A stretch of 64,000 bases of DNA from Botryotinia globosa (taxonomy: Eukaryota; Ascomycota; Leotiomycetes; Helotiales; Sclerotiniaceae). Below the pieces are notes generated by a model, which saw only the letters and a program-made list of their open reading frames with translations, did not search any database and was not told where the DNA came from. The DNA lies in the NCBI GenBank assembly GCA_014898425.1, contig RCSZ01000011.1:1238501-1302500 (forward strand), given 5' to 3'. The first letter of the stretch is position 1. The number at the start of each line of letters is the position of its first letter. This document shows, one piece after another, positions 12,446-24,177 of the stretch. The position numbers and the translations under genes are program-made.

Positions 12446-13150
12446 TCAAGTCTTCAGGTCGTTCTCAAATGTCTCATCCCCCGCCTCTGTCCGTTCCTCC
12501 TCTCCTCTTCTTGCTCCCCAAAATCCTCTTCCATAACTGACCAAAATCTCCTCTCCCTTCTTAATCCCCTTCCACTTCCCCACACCTTTCCCCTTCCCTC
12601 CACCAGCCTTCTCCCCTAGTACCCAAACTCCCATACCTCTCTCCCCCCTTCCACTATCCCAAATCTCTTTAAACTCCGCATTAACTCTTGCCCTCTCCCC
12701 ACCAATAGTCACTCCCCTGAAATCATTAATGAACCTCGCTTCATTCCCCTTTCCTTGTGCATCAACCCCAATACCTCCCTCTCGATCCAAACTCAAATCA
12801 TAATCACTCTTCTCGTGCCATTCTACCAGCTTCTTGATCTTTTCATCCGCCAAAGAACTCGGTGCATGCACTTCACCGATGTACTGCAAAATAAAAGTTC
12901 CAGGTTTTAAGTCTCTCGTAGCGAATAATCCACACTGGCCATTGGCGGGATGAGAGGGATCATTGATAGGCGTAATTTTGACGAGGGACGAGGGACCTTT
13001 AGTGTGAGAAGTGGGAATTGGAAGCGAGTCTGCGGTCGGCGTGCGGAGAATTTTCAGATATGAAGGGGTCATTGTTGCGCAGTATGTGGGGGCTGTCAGA
13101 TATGGGACCTGAGCGGGCCAATTTTTGGGTAGGGGTTGAGATGGTGCCAT
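12446..13150 (-). CDS. SET-domain protein (putative protein-lysine methyltransferase)
   Basis: A single exon of 234 residues if translation starts at 13150 (MAPSQPLPKNWPAQ). The frame stays open to 13210, but the extra 20 residues look like 5' leader. The SET fold shows in order: a LFATRDLKPGTFILQYIGEV strand-turn near residues 75-95, a GNEARFINDFRG segment that occupies the place of the usual RFINHS/NH motif, and a C-terminal KGIKKGEEILVSYG close to the canonical GEELxxDYG. A long insert with DLSLDREGGIGVDA lies between. Such small fungal SET proteins transfer methyl groups from S-adenosylmethionine to lysines of histones or other proteins; the substrate is unknown. The usual post-SET cysteines are not seen, and the C-terminus is a charged tail. 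Confidence 0.82.
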   Translation of the reverse strand: MAPSQPLPKNWPAQVPYLTAPTYCATMTPSYLKILRTPTADSLPIPTSHTKGPSSLVKITPINDPSHPANGQCGLFATRDLKPGTFILQYIGEVHAPSSLADEKIKKLVEWHEKSDYDLSLDREGGIGVDAQGKGNEARFINDFRGVTIGGERARVNAEFKEIWDSGRGERGMGVWVLGEKAGGGKGKGVGKWKGIKKGEEILVSYGRGFWGARRGEEERTEAGDETFENDLKT

Positions 13151-13987
13151 CTTCTTTAAGAAGAATTTGTGTGAAAGGTTTGAGGTCCAATTTCTTGAAA
13201 AACTTCTCAAGGTACTTCGGCCAAATGCAAAAGTGCAGCTAAAGACACTTCCGGTTTCTTGATCCTAGAGCTCGGTGGCCAAATATCTGTATATCAAGTA
13301 AACTTATCCCCAAATCATTTCTCTGGATCTCTTCCTATTCATCTCAATTGCCTTGACGCAAACCAAAAATCTTCCATCCTCAAGCGCCAAGCCTTGGCGT
13401 CCGTTAGCGCCCGCCCCCACAAACCCCTAGCAACAATGACGAGCATGGCGACCAACCCTGTGAGGATCATTCTTTCCTGATCACACAATATCGACATTTT
13501 ATTTCGATACCTGGACTTACCTAGCCATTAACTTTCTTGTTTATGAAAGATGGGGTTTGGAAATGCCATGTTTTCCTTGATAGACGGCAAGAAGCTCCTG
13601 ATTGTGGCAGGCGAGACAGGATGGACAAATGGCGTGGCAAGGAATGTGGAAATTGGATGTAAACGGTTGAAGGTGATAGGGCTGTAAACAGGTTTTTGAT
13701 GACGCAGATGCTTGCGATGATTTTGTCTGGTTGTTTGCTCGCGACAATGAGGTCATCTTCGATAAGTGACGCCACAAAGGTGAAAGCGATGGATGCTTGA
13801 TTGAAGAGGTAGTAGGTATAAATAGATAGATACCACCGCCACATCTATTCAATTCTAGTTCTAGTTCATGATATATTTAATCTGTCTACAATTCAGCTCT
13901 ATCGCAATCCAATTATACAACAAATCAAATAGAACGACACAATCTAGGCCAGTCCAACTCGAATCAATAGCAAATATCAAAGCAACC
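13151..13987. other. Intergenic region between divergent genes
   Basis: Shared 5' flank of the SET-domain gene (minus) and the small membrane-protein gene (plus). Overlapping short frames occur on both strands near 13440-13850, but none has a recognisable product; a small unrecognised gene with introns cannot be excluded. Confidence 0.45.
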
Positions 13988-14413
13988 ATGCCTTCCCTCG
14001 TTGATTCCCTCACAAACCTCGTCTCCTCCATCTTCAACACTATCATCGCAACCTTCAGCTCCATCATCGCCTTCCTCCAATCAATCCTCAGCACGATCCT
14101 CGGCCTCATCAATGCATTTTTCGCTGCAATCGGTTCTGCTCTCGCGGGCATTGCGCAGACGTTTGAGGGATTGGTGAAGTTCCTCTTGAGTACGTAAACA
14201 TTTCTTCTTTCCAATGGTAGAATAGAAAAATGGAAAGACTTTTGGAAGAACACAGGTGGAATAATCGGAACACAAGCTAAATCTTTTCTTCAAACAGGCA
14301 ACATAGTTATTATCGCCGCTCTCGGCGCTACGTTCGTCGCATACACCGTCTATCAACGCAGTCAAGGAAGACCTGTTACTGCTGGACCTGGTAGCGCCAA
14401 GAAGACTTCTTGA
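13988..14413 (+). CDS. Small hydrophobic membrane protein, 105 residues
   Basis: Two exons, 13988-14189 and 14298-14413, give 105 residues. The 108-nt intron has donor GTACGT and acceptor AAACAG, and the join is in phase (KFLLS|NIVIIAALG). The N-terminal 65 residues are a nearly continuous row of amphipathic and hydrophobic helices with regular spacing (SLVDSLTNLVSSIFNTIIATF, then FLQSILSTILGLINAFF). A clear transmembrane helix follows (about 68-85, IVIIAALGATFVAYTVY), and the end is short, basic and Gly/Pro-containing (QRSQGRPVTAGPGSAKKTS). The start is the first AUG after a CAACC context. I do not recognise a named family; the shape suits an organelle- or lipid-droplet-associated membrane protein, which is inference. 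Without the intron the frame would end at STOP after 70 codons. Confidence 0.75.
14190..14297 (+). other. Intron of the small membrane-protein gene
   Basis: Begins GTACGTAAAC and ends TTCAAACAG. At 108 nt it is about twice as long as the other introns in this window. Confidence 0.75.
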
Positions 14414-16359
14414 ACTTGTCTTCTCTCGAATCTCAGCGTCCAGACGTGTAATGGTGGGATATGAAATGAAGAGAACAAGTGCTAGGATACTTCCAGCGGA
14501 ACAACCACATTGGGATGCATGATAGGAATGCTGGCCGTAATGGAGGAAAGTGAAGGAAAGGAAAAAACAAAACAGCGAAATAAGGGCGGTTCACTCGCGG
14601 AGTATACTTTATGATACCTCACTACGTAGTACTAATACAACAACCAAAACAAACACCTGCAACAATAATCCATCTTGAAGTGACGCACAAATGATGAACT
14701 ACACATCGTGTGACATTTTCCACCTTTTCAAATGAATCTACCGGAATCGGAGTCCGAGTCATATCGTACAGATTCCGTACGACGTGAGCCTTCCGCGATA
14801 CTATAGATTCCGTGGGGGCGCATTGATCTGTCCCCCTCTATATTTCTGCTACCCATTCGAATGTTTCGTGTATTGAATATATGAAGTATGCCTAGGTAGG
14901 TAGTGTTCGGTTACATGGCTCTCATGGAAAGGGGGATTTTCGCTTTTCTCGCCTGATTACCTCAAGATGACCTATTGTACAGGTCAATGCAAGGCACTAA
15001 GCATTTCCACCATCCAAATGAATCATCTCGGTCGTGCGCATTCTTATTATAGATATGGATAATCCCGTTTCTCCAACTATGAAACCCATTCACGAAGATC
15101 TCAATGGGTATCTCCGTCCCGGATTTTTGGAAGCGAATTCGTAGACGGAGGATGGTGCTCAGACTCGAGATCATTTGATGCAGGAGACGGATGGAATGGA
15201 TAGCCACGCACGCCACAGTCGATGCGCAGTGTAGGTAAGATCAGATCAAACGTTTGATATCTCCGAGCTGGTATCTAATCGCCTACCCAGGTGGGATGTG
15301 AAATTTCAAATGAATCCTGCTATGCTCACGATAAGACAATGATAGTAAGAGAGTAAGACGGGTATCATGATCTCGAGTCAGTGATGATGATATTACTTTT
15401 TACTTACCAGGTATGTAATCTTCCTAAATATACATCCAAATATAATCATACCCAGCACATACTTTCTCATCCTCCTATTCCACCTTGTGCGCCCCTCGGA
15501 ATCCGGAACTGATTCACCATCACCCTATCGTCCACGGACATCAATACACATACCTACCCTACCTGCCAAAAAAGCTTGTCTCCTATAAACATCAATAGCG
15601 ACGACAATGAAGCAATCGTCTTTCGATCTCATTCGTAAAACCACTGACTAATTTACTAATTGGCTAGTGTCCATCAAGATCCAGACGGCTCTTGGATTAC
15701 TTGGCAACACGTGGATTGTTTTTCATTTGATAATTTTGATTTGAGTTTGCTGCCGTGGTCTTTAATTTCTTCGACCTAGTAGTGCAAATCTAAGACTCCT
15801 TCCGCTTTGAACAGTATGCAGATATGATTGGATAATGCACCGCCCCTCTGAGAATCCAGGGTTTTCTCACTTGCTCGTAATCGGAAATGCTCGACGTGCT
15901 TGCCACAACCTACGGAGTACAAGTCCACGAGGAAGGATGGATTGCACATGCAGTCCACGTGACACAAATGAGGTATTTATTCTATTGGTTCATTTCACTT
16001 CGCATGTCATTCATTTTGTCGAGTATCTCTGGCGGTGAGAACCTGTTTGGCTGCCCTGTTTGCGTGCATCTTGTTCGTGGAGGCCGGAGGAGAATACAGA
16101 TTAAGTTTAAGGTCTTGAGTTCGAGGACCTCTGATGCGTGGGGTTGTGGTTTTGAAGCTTACAAGCAGGCTGCATGTGCATTAGTTGGTTCTGTAGGCAA
16201 TGTAAACATTGCGTGTGGGAGAAGGATCGAGGACGGTGGATGAAATTGATTTGAGAGCGGGTAGCGCGAGACTCGCGCGAGAGAGGATGTTTTGATGGTT
16301 CTGATCTTGTGGTCTAATTTGAATGTCCGGGTAGAATGTCAAATGTGGAAATCTGGATT

Positions 16360-16381
16360 GTAGGTAGGTAGGTAGGTAGGT
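16360..16381. repeat. (GTAG)n microsatellite
   Basis: Five perfect GTAG units. Confidence 0.9.
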
Positions 16382-17073
16382 ATTGAGGAAAGCATTGGAG
16401 CTGAGCAGTGAGTACCTACTGAAGTTTCGTTCTCGGGACCATCCATCCCTTAATTTCAATTCGCTTGTGGGACGGTCAATTCTACCAATGCAAGACCGCA
16501 AAGATACGACATGTAATGCATAATATAAGAAGTTCAATTGACCCCCGCAGCAATTCGGTACCTACAGTATTTTATCATTTCAAAGTAAATAAACAGGAAG
16601 AATGGGTCCGTGTGATTGTTCAAAGTGAAGGAAGTGCAGGTGAGCAGATGATCATATTACACTTGAGATTTGGTTTTCATCACCATGGAGCGTCGTGGCA
16701 TCCGAATATTGTACCACCAATTAAATAATGGTTGATATCAGTCATATTATGACGAAGAGGGCGCGGCACGCACCTCAGATTTCATCGGTTCCTCTGGATT
16801 TTCCTCGTGGGGTTGAAGTTCATTTGATATGTACATTGTACAAGGAGCCAGGCGAGCTCATCCCTTGCGAATACTCTCATGCAGCTGTCTTCGAACGTGG
16901 CAACTCTAAAATTCGTATGTTGCACGAAGTTTTCGACTCTCCTGTAAATTCGGCGTTAGAATCCCAGCATTCTGGTGGACTCGTCGACCATGCATTGCAC
17001 TACAGCGCTAATGTGAATGAAGGCCTGTTTGTCCTACCATGTTTTTATTGAGGGTTCTCTACCTAGTCTCGAC

Positions 17074-17100
17074 CCTCAACTCGAGACTCTCGAGTTGAGG
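17074..17100. repeat. 27-bp near-perfect palindrome
   Basis: Two 13-bp perfect inverted arms (CCTCAACTCGAGA and its complement) around a single central C. It lies in gene-free DNA. Confidence 0.9.
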
Positions 17101-18294
17101 AAATTGTAAATTTCAAGGACTCGATCTCGACTAACGACTGCCGTAGAACTAGTGATAAGATCGTCAAATAGCTAGACAAATATTTCGGGAGATAAAGACC
17201 GATTGTGTATGTGTTACAGCCTACACATTATTATAGATTGTGTTCTCCGTTCAACCGTGGTGTGTGCGTGAGCTATGAGGTAAGATAGGAGGATATCATT
17301 CCCGTCCCGTAGAAATTCCGAATGTTCTTCGTCACCATTGTTTGCGTGCACATCATCATGTCAAGCAAGCCATATCGAATATGATACATGGAAGTTGGCG
17401 TAACATCGACTATCTTGGGTTACTGATATTCCGGGCCCGTCAGAAAAAACGGTAATTATACGGGGTGGGTATCAGTTTTGGGGCTGAGTCGTTGTTGTCA
17501 ATGCTGATTCATGGGGATCTGTAGGTGTGGTCAGTGGTCACTGTGGTGGGATGTGTGAATGGCTTGCATATCTTCCTTGAAGAAGATGTACAGTAAGAGA
17601 AGGTTTCGATGGTGAAAGTGGGCCGATGAATTCTTGATGGATTCTCGATGGATTCTCAATGAAGGATGTTTAAAGTTGGCTGGAAATGAATATCTTGATG
17701 GAAACTCCTCCTTCATTGACCGAATTAGACGAGACATTTCCATTCGTTCATGTGGTGGTGAGCCAGTAATCGGGCAAACAGATCGCTGGTTGAATCGGTT
17801 GTTGCAAAAATAAAAACATCCATCCTCTATTTGCTTATCTGCATGTGTGAATGCTTACTTGGATTAGCTGACAAGAGAAATATGTTTCAATGAAGTCAAA
17901 ACCGTTTCCGGGGAAGTAAACTATGCTGGCTAAGTGTATGTTTTTGTGGATGGATTGTGGATTCCGATAATCTTTCTCCTTTGATTTGATGTTATTTCCC
18001 TTGACCCTAATCTTGACCTGCCCGTATATGGAGTTCGTGGAGTTCACCAAGCCGCTATGCCACCATTAGGTTACAAAATAATTTGATGGTTTAAACTTTG
18101 GATCGGGAGACAGATAGTGAAGTCCTACTCTATGGTCTTTCAAATTGACAGTTCAAACTTCAAATCAAGCGAGGAGGAGAGGAGCCACTGCCCAGAAACT
18201 GATGGCTGAAACTTCGTACATGCAAATCAAAATTTGGTGCTGGGTAAGTACTGGGTCTTTCACATATTGAATTCTTGTAGATTATAGATTGCAG

Positions 18295-18326
18295 ATTGTG
18301 AGTGTGAGTGTGAGTGTGAGTGTGAG
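18295..18326. repeat. (TGTGAG)n microsatellite
   Basis: About five tandem hexamer units TGTGAG. Confidence 0.9.
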
Positions 18327-18577
18327 GTATCTGCATGTGAGTAGTCGGATACGGGTAGTAAAGTACACACACATTGTACGGAGTAGGTACTAGGTGGTGT
18401 GGCATTGTAGTAGTGGCAGCGAATAACGCAGGGGAAAAAAGAGAGGAATTCTTTCCAGCCTCTATGACCAAACTATTGATGATCGGAGGCAGGTGGTCAT
18501 CATCCATCCTTTGTTTCGCTGGCAAAGGGTGCAAAGGCTACTCCGGAGTCCGTATACTGGCACAGTCACCAAACCTG

Positions 18578-18668
18578 CTTGATGTGACTTGATGTGACTT
18601 GATTTGGCTTGACTTGACGTGACGTGACGTGACCTGACCTGACTCGACTCGACTCGATTCGACTCGAT
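18578..18668. repeat. Drifting TGACT/CGACT short tandem array
   Basis: A run of pentamer-like units that shifts in content along its length: TTGATGTGAC twice, then TTGAC, GTGAC repeated, CTGAC repeated, then ACTCG repeated. All variants keep a GAC/GAT core. Confidence 0.8.
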
Positions 18669-18877
18669 CCACGATCAAGGAAAAGACAGGAGGAGTATGA
18701 GTACAGTAGTAAAAGAATAATGAACGAATAATAATGCACTCGATGAATGAAATTGAAGTGTTTCGCTTCGAGGAGACTACTGTAACCAAACAATTACTAC
18801 ATACTTTGGAGAAAATAGTGGAATCATTAGAGCATGAAATACTTCATAAACCCTTACCTACTACCTGGCTGCCTAGT

Positions 18878-19110
18878 ACTTCTTCCACCCACTCTTTCAC
18901 TCCCACCACCTCTCACCTTTACTCCCAACACCACTCCCTTTCACTACCACCACTCACTTTTACTCCCAACACCACTCCCTTTCACTCCCACCACCTCTCA
19001 CCTTTACTTCTTCCACCCACTCCTTCACTCCCACCACCTCTCACCTTTACTCCCAACACCACTCCCTTTCACTACCACCACTCACTTCTCCCCTCTCTCT
19101 TCACTCCCAC
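18878..19110. repeat. Pyrimidine-rich minisatellite
   Basis: Repeated blocks combining CACTCCC, TTTCACT(C/A)CCACCACCTCTCAC, CTTTTACTCCCAACACC and CTTCCACCCACTC. The plus strand is almost free of G. A long frame crosses it, but the predicted product is only Pro/Thr/His/Ser repeats. Confidence 0.85.
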
Positions 19111-19951
19111 CAAGCCCCCCCCTTGCAAGAACAATAAACACCAACCAACTTCTTTATACAAGCACAAGCGATCAGAGCCAGCCCACTTTCTCACCCACAC
19201 AATAATCCTCATTACCCTTTATTATTACCCTTTATTACCCTTTACCCTCAACCTTTACCCTCATTGCACGCTACACACTGGCCACACCATAAACCAACGA
19301 ACTGATCAAACTGCGTCTTTGGCTCGTTTCAATCACAAACACCCAAATCTTAATACTGTGGGTTAAGGGTCACCGTATTCCTCATATAATTCATTTTCAT
19401 CGCCCAGTTTTCTATCTATCTATTCACATCTCAACTTGTCCTCCAAACAAAGGAACATAACCATATAATTTGGTAAAGCCAAACCGGCCTCGGTGTCCCG
19501 CTGTTCTAAGCCGGCGCCAGACGGTGCAAGGCTCTGCCATTGTAAAAAAAATTAAATAAAATCTCCAAAAAAAATTAAACAAATCTCCCCTCAATCTTAC
19601 CTTCAATTTTCTATTCTCGGATATCGCATCTTACCGGCGTTGGATCAAATATTCAATTTTGGAGTCAAAGGGCATATATACCCCATATACCACGGCAGCG
19701 GCATTTTACTTTTATTATACATCAGATCAATTTCCCACATTGCTCTCTTAACTTTTATTTCCTTCGACTCGATCTATTATCGACTCAGCAATTCCATTGA
19801 ATTGCATACAATTTCTTAAAGATCTCATCTATCATCTTGAGGGTGGTTTTTTCCCATCTTGTTACCAGTGACGACTTGTTGACGGTCGTCCAACCTTATC
19901 CTTACCCTTACCTAAAATATCTCTCTCTCGCTCGATTCATCTCTCTTCAAG

Positions 19952-21487
19952 ATGATCATTGACGGGGAAAAGTGGGCTTGTGATGCTTGCGTCAGAGGTC
20001 ATCGTGTTAGCAATTGTCATCATTCAGACAGACCTCTGCAACACATCAATAAAAAGGTATAATAATTGTATTCTGATGTGCCGGTCTTGCTAACCAGACT
20101 TGTTTAGGGTCGGCCTGTCTCACAATGTACTCATTGTCGAACTATGCGCAAATCCAGAGCAGCACATGTTCGATGTGAATGCGGTTCAGAAAAGGCACAT
20201 TCCAAAGGGTCCTGTCCGGAAAATGGAGATACACAGGGTGAGCTTTTACGACACACTCCTGGCACAACAATTCCAGTTTCTGATACAGTTAAAGCAGATA
20301 ACTGTTGTTGCAGTCATGGAGCCCGATGCACTTGCGCTTTGAAAAATGACCATCTCCCTCCAGTACCCGAGTCCGACTCTGATGAAACTCCTTCGATTTC
20401 TATACCAGTATCCAAACCAAGACGGCCCCGCGCGCAGACCACTCAATCGGAAAACAATCTGACAATATTTACAAATGGTCACCACAAGCCCGTACACAAG
20501 AATAACAACATGGCTCACAAATGTGGTCTGCCATATACCGTGCCTCGAGCACACTCAATCCATGGACAATCATCATCGAGTCTGGCCAATAGGTCTGTTG
20601 ATAATTTACCACACACGAACGCTGTCGATACCTTACACAGCGAATCCCAAATCAAAGACTCTATAGTGAGTGCTCAACAGGAGCAGCGAATGATCAAGTC
20701 GGAACATGCCTCGCCACTCGTCAGCCCAACAACAAACTTCCACCAAATAAATGGTCAATTACCACCTTTGGATATAACGAATATGTCGACCCCCGATTAC
20801 AATAACATGTATCAGTTCGATGGATATGGTGGGGCAATCCAAGATTTCGAGCAACCGATATTCTCCGCCGGAATCGGTTCCGCTTCTGTCGACTGGAGTA
20901 ATTACCCAGGCTTAAATTTCAACGATGACAATTTCGCGGCCTCTTCGTATAGCCAAGCGGCGTCATTTAATGGATTCGACTTTTCCAGTATCGATCGTCC
21001 AGCATTAACGACTACATCAACCTCTGGGGAACAATCAGAAATCGAAGATTTTATGGGTGTTTCGGATCCTTCCAGGCCTGCATTGATGAATAATCAAAAT
21101 AACCAATACGGGTCTGATCTCGATGCATCAGAATTTGGTGGAGAAATCGAAAGATACAGATTAAGTACGACGTCATCCTATCTCGACATGTCACAGATGC
21201 AGATGCTCGCAAGCAACGATGTTGGAACATTTGGACTTGAGGAATTCATGAAACCAAGCTCCAGCGAATTTCTACCATTGACACCTTCAAACCAAGGTCT
21301 ACCCATGACAGGATATCCAACCGAGATCAAGAATAATCTACAAATACCATTCGAAGAGAACACCACTTTCTTGCCCACAAATGTAGAAGAACCCGACAAT
21401 TTTTGGATGACGGAATATTCTGTCGCAAACAACGTTGCGGCCAACAATGCGAATGGAGTACAGGATGAGATTGTTTGGAGACAATAA
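19952..21487 (+). CDS. Copper-fist transcription factor (ACE1/MAC1/GRISEA-like)
   Basis: Two exons, 19952-20056 and 20108-21487 (51-nt intron), give 494 residues. The N-terminus is a full copper-fist DNA-binding domain: MIIDGEKWACDACVRGHR with C10, C13, C22 and H24, then KKGRP at 34-38, the minor-groove contact typical of the family. The intron falls exactly between KK and GRP. Further cysteines follow at 42, 45 and onward. A second cluster, CCCSHGARCTC (101-111), resembles the copper-sensing Cys-rich motifs of the family. The rest is a Ser/Asn/Gln/Asp-rich region probably used for activation. Members bind copper and switch genes for copper uptake or metallothionein-type defence in the nucleus. 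Which of these roles applies cannot be decided from the sequence. Confidence 0.92.
20057..20107 (+). other. Intron of the copper-fist gene
   Basis: Donor GTATAA, acceptor TTGTTTAG, with a CTAAC branch-like site near 20090-20094. It splits the KK|GRP motif in phase 0. Confidence 0.88.
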
Positions 21488-24177
21488 CACCGGTGGAAAG
21501 GCAAATGGCCTGTGTGTGCAAATTCCTGATCGTTGGATATCGATTTCGAGTATTTATGATGATCACTTTCCCCTGAGTTTCAAGTACAGACTGGCGGCAA
21601 CAGCGTTTGGCACAAGTGCAGCATTTTCAGGTGGCATTATATTTTATAGACGTCTCTTGTGTGAATAGCGATAAATGACTTACATGACAAAAATATATCA
21701 TGATGCATCCTGTGTATGCACTTGATATGAAATAACTGACTTTAGTGATGATCTCGCGTTCATGTGTTTTTCCGTCCACAAATTGAGGACCGGATGCTAA
21801 CCCATGTTACATAGGTGACTCTGCAGGCAAAACGGTTGTGCTGTAGTCACGATACGACGGATACTTTATCTTGCATCAGTCGCTCCCAATATGCTTTACG
21901 CAACGTCACTATAGACAAGTCAACAAATCGGCTGATTGATTAGATGTTGACTTCACCAGACTGGATTCGTATTGTAAAAGCACGAAAAGGGTGGTAAGAA
22001 ATGTAGTAAGAAATCGCTGATGGGGAAAATGGTAGTATCCGAGTCGCAAATTTGATCCAAGATGATCTAGATGTGGAGAGGAGTTGTGACTATTGGTAGC
22101 TCGTTATTGAAAGTTTATTAAAGATTGATCAAGTGGTGATTGGATCCTAGGTGAGATTGGTGCGATTCGACGAGTCACTTGCACACTTGTCGGATTGCAT
22201 GGACGATTCATGCTACGTTCAAACAATAGGTAAAGTATGTTTCTTCAAAGGCGGAGGAAATGGGATAAATATCTTCCAGTTGTAACAGAAGATCTCGGCA
22301 TTGTAAAACATTTGACCGAGCCCCCCTCCTTTCTGCGCTGTAGGCGAAAGAGAAAATGAACGGAGAAGTTGGAGGTATTAAGAGGAATTGAGAAGATCCT
22401 GTTTGCCAAGACAGACACGTCCCTATTAATATTGAAAGGGTCACGTCTTGGTTCATAATACGGCACTGATACGCCGCCGGTAAAGGCTGTTGACTCTTGA
22501 GTGACTTGAACGTTACATCGGGGAGTGGAATATCGGCACCAGTTGCATTCTTAGGATTTACGTCGCATGATGAGATTAGGAGGATATGTATCAATGGTGT
22601 AGACTCGAACGGAACAATAGTACGTCTTCTTCCGGCGAGATCAGACTTCTTTTGGCAGAGAGACGGAGGGAAGTGGTGGAAGTGGTGGAATTGTAAGTTC
22701 TTTCTTCAGGAATGGGTCGGATGGTCTGGGGTATTTAGGCTGGATAAATGCATGAGGGTGCTATGCAAGTGATCAAATGAGTATCGATTGCATCGGTTGT
22801 CTGGGGGGGAGTTGGCAGGATACCCTACGCATGCGTGAAGTCGTCTCCAAAGGATTGAAGTGGAATTGGCAGGGCAATAGATGATAGGTCCAATGAGGAG
22901 GAGGAGATATGAGTACGAGGATATCATCCCCAACCCTTCTGCAAGGGCTCCCGAGGGCTTACATGGAGGCTGGTCAGGATTTGTAGATGTGACCGATGGT
23001 GGATCAACAGGAAGTTAAATAGATAATACATCATGATTCTCCCGTTGGATTTCACTCGTAATCCTTCTCCGAGATGCCTAGTTAACCCGGCCGTAGATAT
23101 ATTGATATATTGTCCACACCCTGCTCCCCCACATTTCCACAGTCGTAGCCCCGGTCTCCCCTCCCTCCCCCTTCTCCACCAGTTGGAAAGATCAGCTGCC
23201 GAGGAAGCTTCTTTCGAGTATGAACATGAACATGAACATGACCGACCTACCTACACATATCATTCTGGAGATCATTTCAATATTCGAGTGGGTAGCCAAT
23301 CAATCCTTGAACTATCCTTTCCATCTATCTCCTGCTCATTCTTCCATCATCGTTTAACAAGCCAGCCACTTCTTACTTCTCTCATTCTTCCTCGAGGGTT
23401 CAAGTCTAACCCTAACCACTCCCCATCAAGGATTATCCGAGAGTTCCGCTTCAATCCAATTCAATATTGTCACTGTTTCCTTCTTCACTCAAGGAATCTC
23501 GGGGGCTTTTCATTGAACGTTGAGTTGAATTGAATGTCGAACATTGAATGAACATCTATCGACTCGTACCTCCCTACCTAGGTACTTCATACATACCTAC
23601 CTAGGTAGTTACCCCATCCATCGGAGGTTATTATCACCGAGGTATGGAAGAAAGCTCCACCTTATTCTGGATTCTCATTAGTGTCTCGAGCTTGTGAATC
23701 TAATTGGATCTCCTCTTAATTAGTTCCACAAACCTTTAATTAATTCCACAAACCGATTCAATGCTTCATTCAGCTTACTTTCTATCTTTGTACAGCTTCT
23801 CGGACAACAGTTCTTCCATGACCGAAAATTTCCATATTCAATCATACCATCGAAAGTAACAATCTACAACTTCCGATTGTTGTACAGTGAGCATCTGCTT
23901 GTTTACGGTTCTGCAAACTAGTTAATCCGAGTCGCATACATCTTCTCCTTCAAAAATCCTTTCAAGTAAGTTCATTGAAGCCAATTTCATTGTTTGAGAA
24001 CGACGGGACTATAACTATAGCTACAACTATTACCTACCTGCGGTAGGGTAGTTATTGGGATCGAGATGGAAGTGAATTAAATTACTATGGATCGGACATT
24101 CTCATAACTAACATCTTCTCAATTAGAAAAACACTCAACGTTCCTTTCTCTTGCGCCGATGAAGTCAAAGTGAAAAA
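21488..24177. other. Intergenic region and leader of the Zn2Cys6 gene
   Basis: About 2.7 kb. Frames at 22208-22594 (minus) and 23033-23533 (plus) have no recognisable features and are not annotated. ACCTACCTAGGTA-type repeats occur at 23568-23610. The final 200 nt probably form a spliced 5' leader. Confidence 0.5.
23966..24126 (+). other. Possible 5' UTR intron of the Zn2Cys6 gene
   Basis: A strong donor GTAAGT at 23966, a branch site AACTAAC near 24107 and an acceptor CTCAATTAG ending at 24126 lie 50 nt before the start codon. No coding evidence bears on it, so it is inferred from splice signals only. Confidence 0.45.

Larger units (their letters stand above)
14414..19951. other. 5.5-kb gene-poor stretch with simple repeats
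   Basis: The longest unmutated gene-free stretch in the window. Short frames (for example 15887-16243, 16728-17051, 18734-19366) lack recognisable products, and some arise from tandem repeats. It contains a GTAG microsatellite, a 27-bp near-perfect palindrome, TGTGAG repeats, a drifting pentamer array and a pyrimidine-rich minisatellite, each listed separately. The last kilobase is probably the promoter and leader of the copper-fist gene. Confidence 0.5.

Noticed and set aside
13440..13852. Possible small spliced gene on either strand
   Set aside because: Open segments exist (for example one giving MFSLIDGKKLLIVAGETG), but no consistent set of exons or recognisable family could be built.
16728..17051. 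A 107-codon plus-strand frame
   Set aside because: No motif, atypical composition, and isolated in a gene-free stretch. Kept as unsupported.
18734..19366. A 210-codon plus-strand frame
   Set aside because: Most of it is the translated minisatellite (Pro/Thr/His/Ser). Other frames stay open equally long over the same repeats.
19440..19560. GC-rich stretch suspected of being a tRNA or 5S rRNA
   Set aside because: No cloverleaf, no A/B box pair and no match to the known 5S pattern could be recognised.
22208..22594. A 128-codon minus-strand frame
   Set aside because: No motif; chance frame in intergenic DNA.
23033..23533. A 166-codon frame upstream of the Zn2Cys6 gene
   Set aside because: Low-complexity His/Pro/Ser sequence in a promoter-like region with no recognisable domain.
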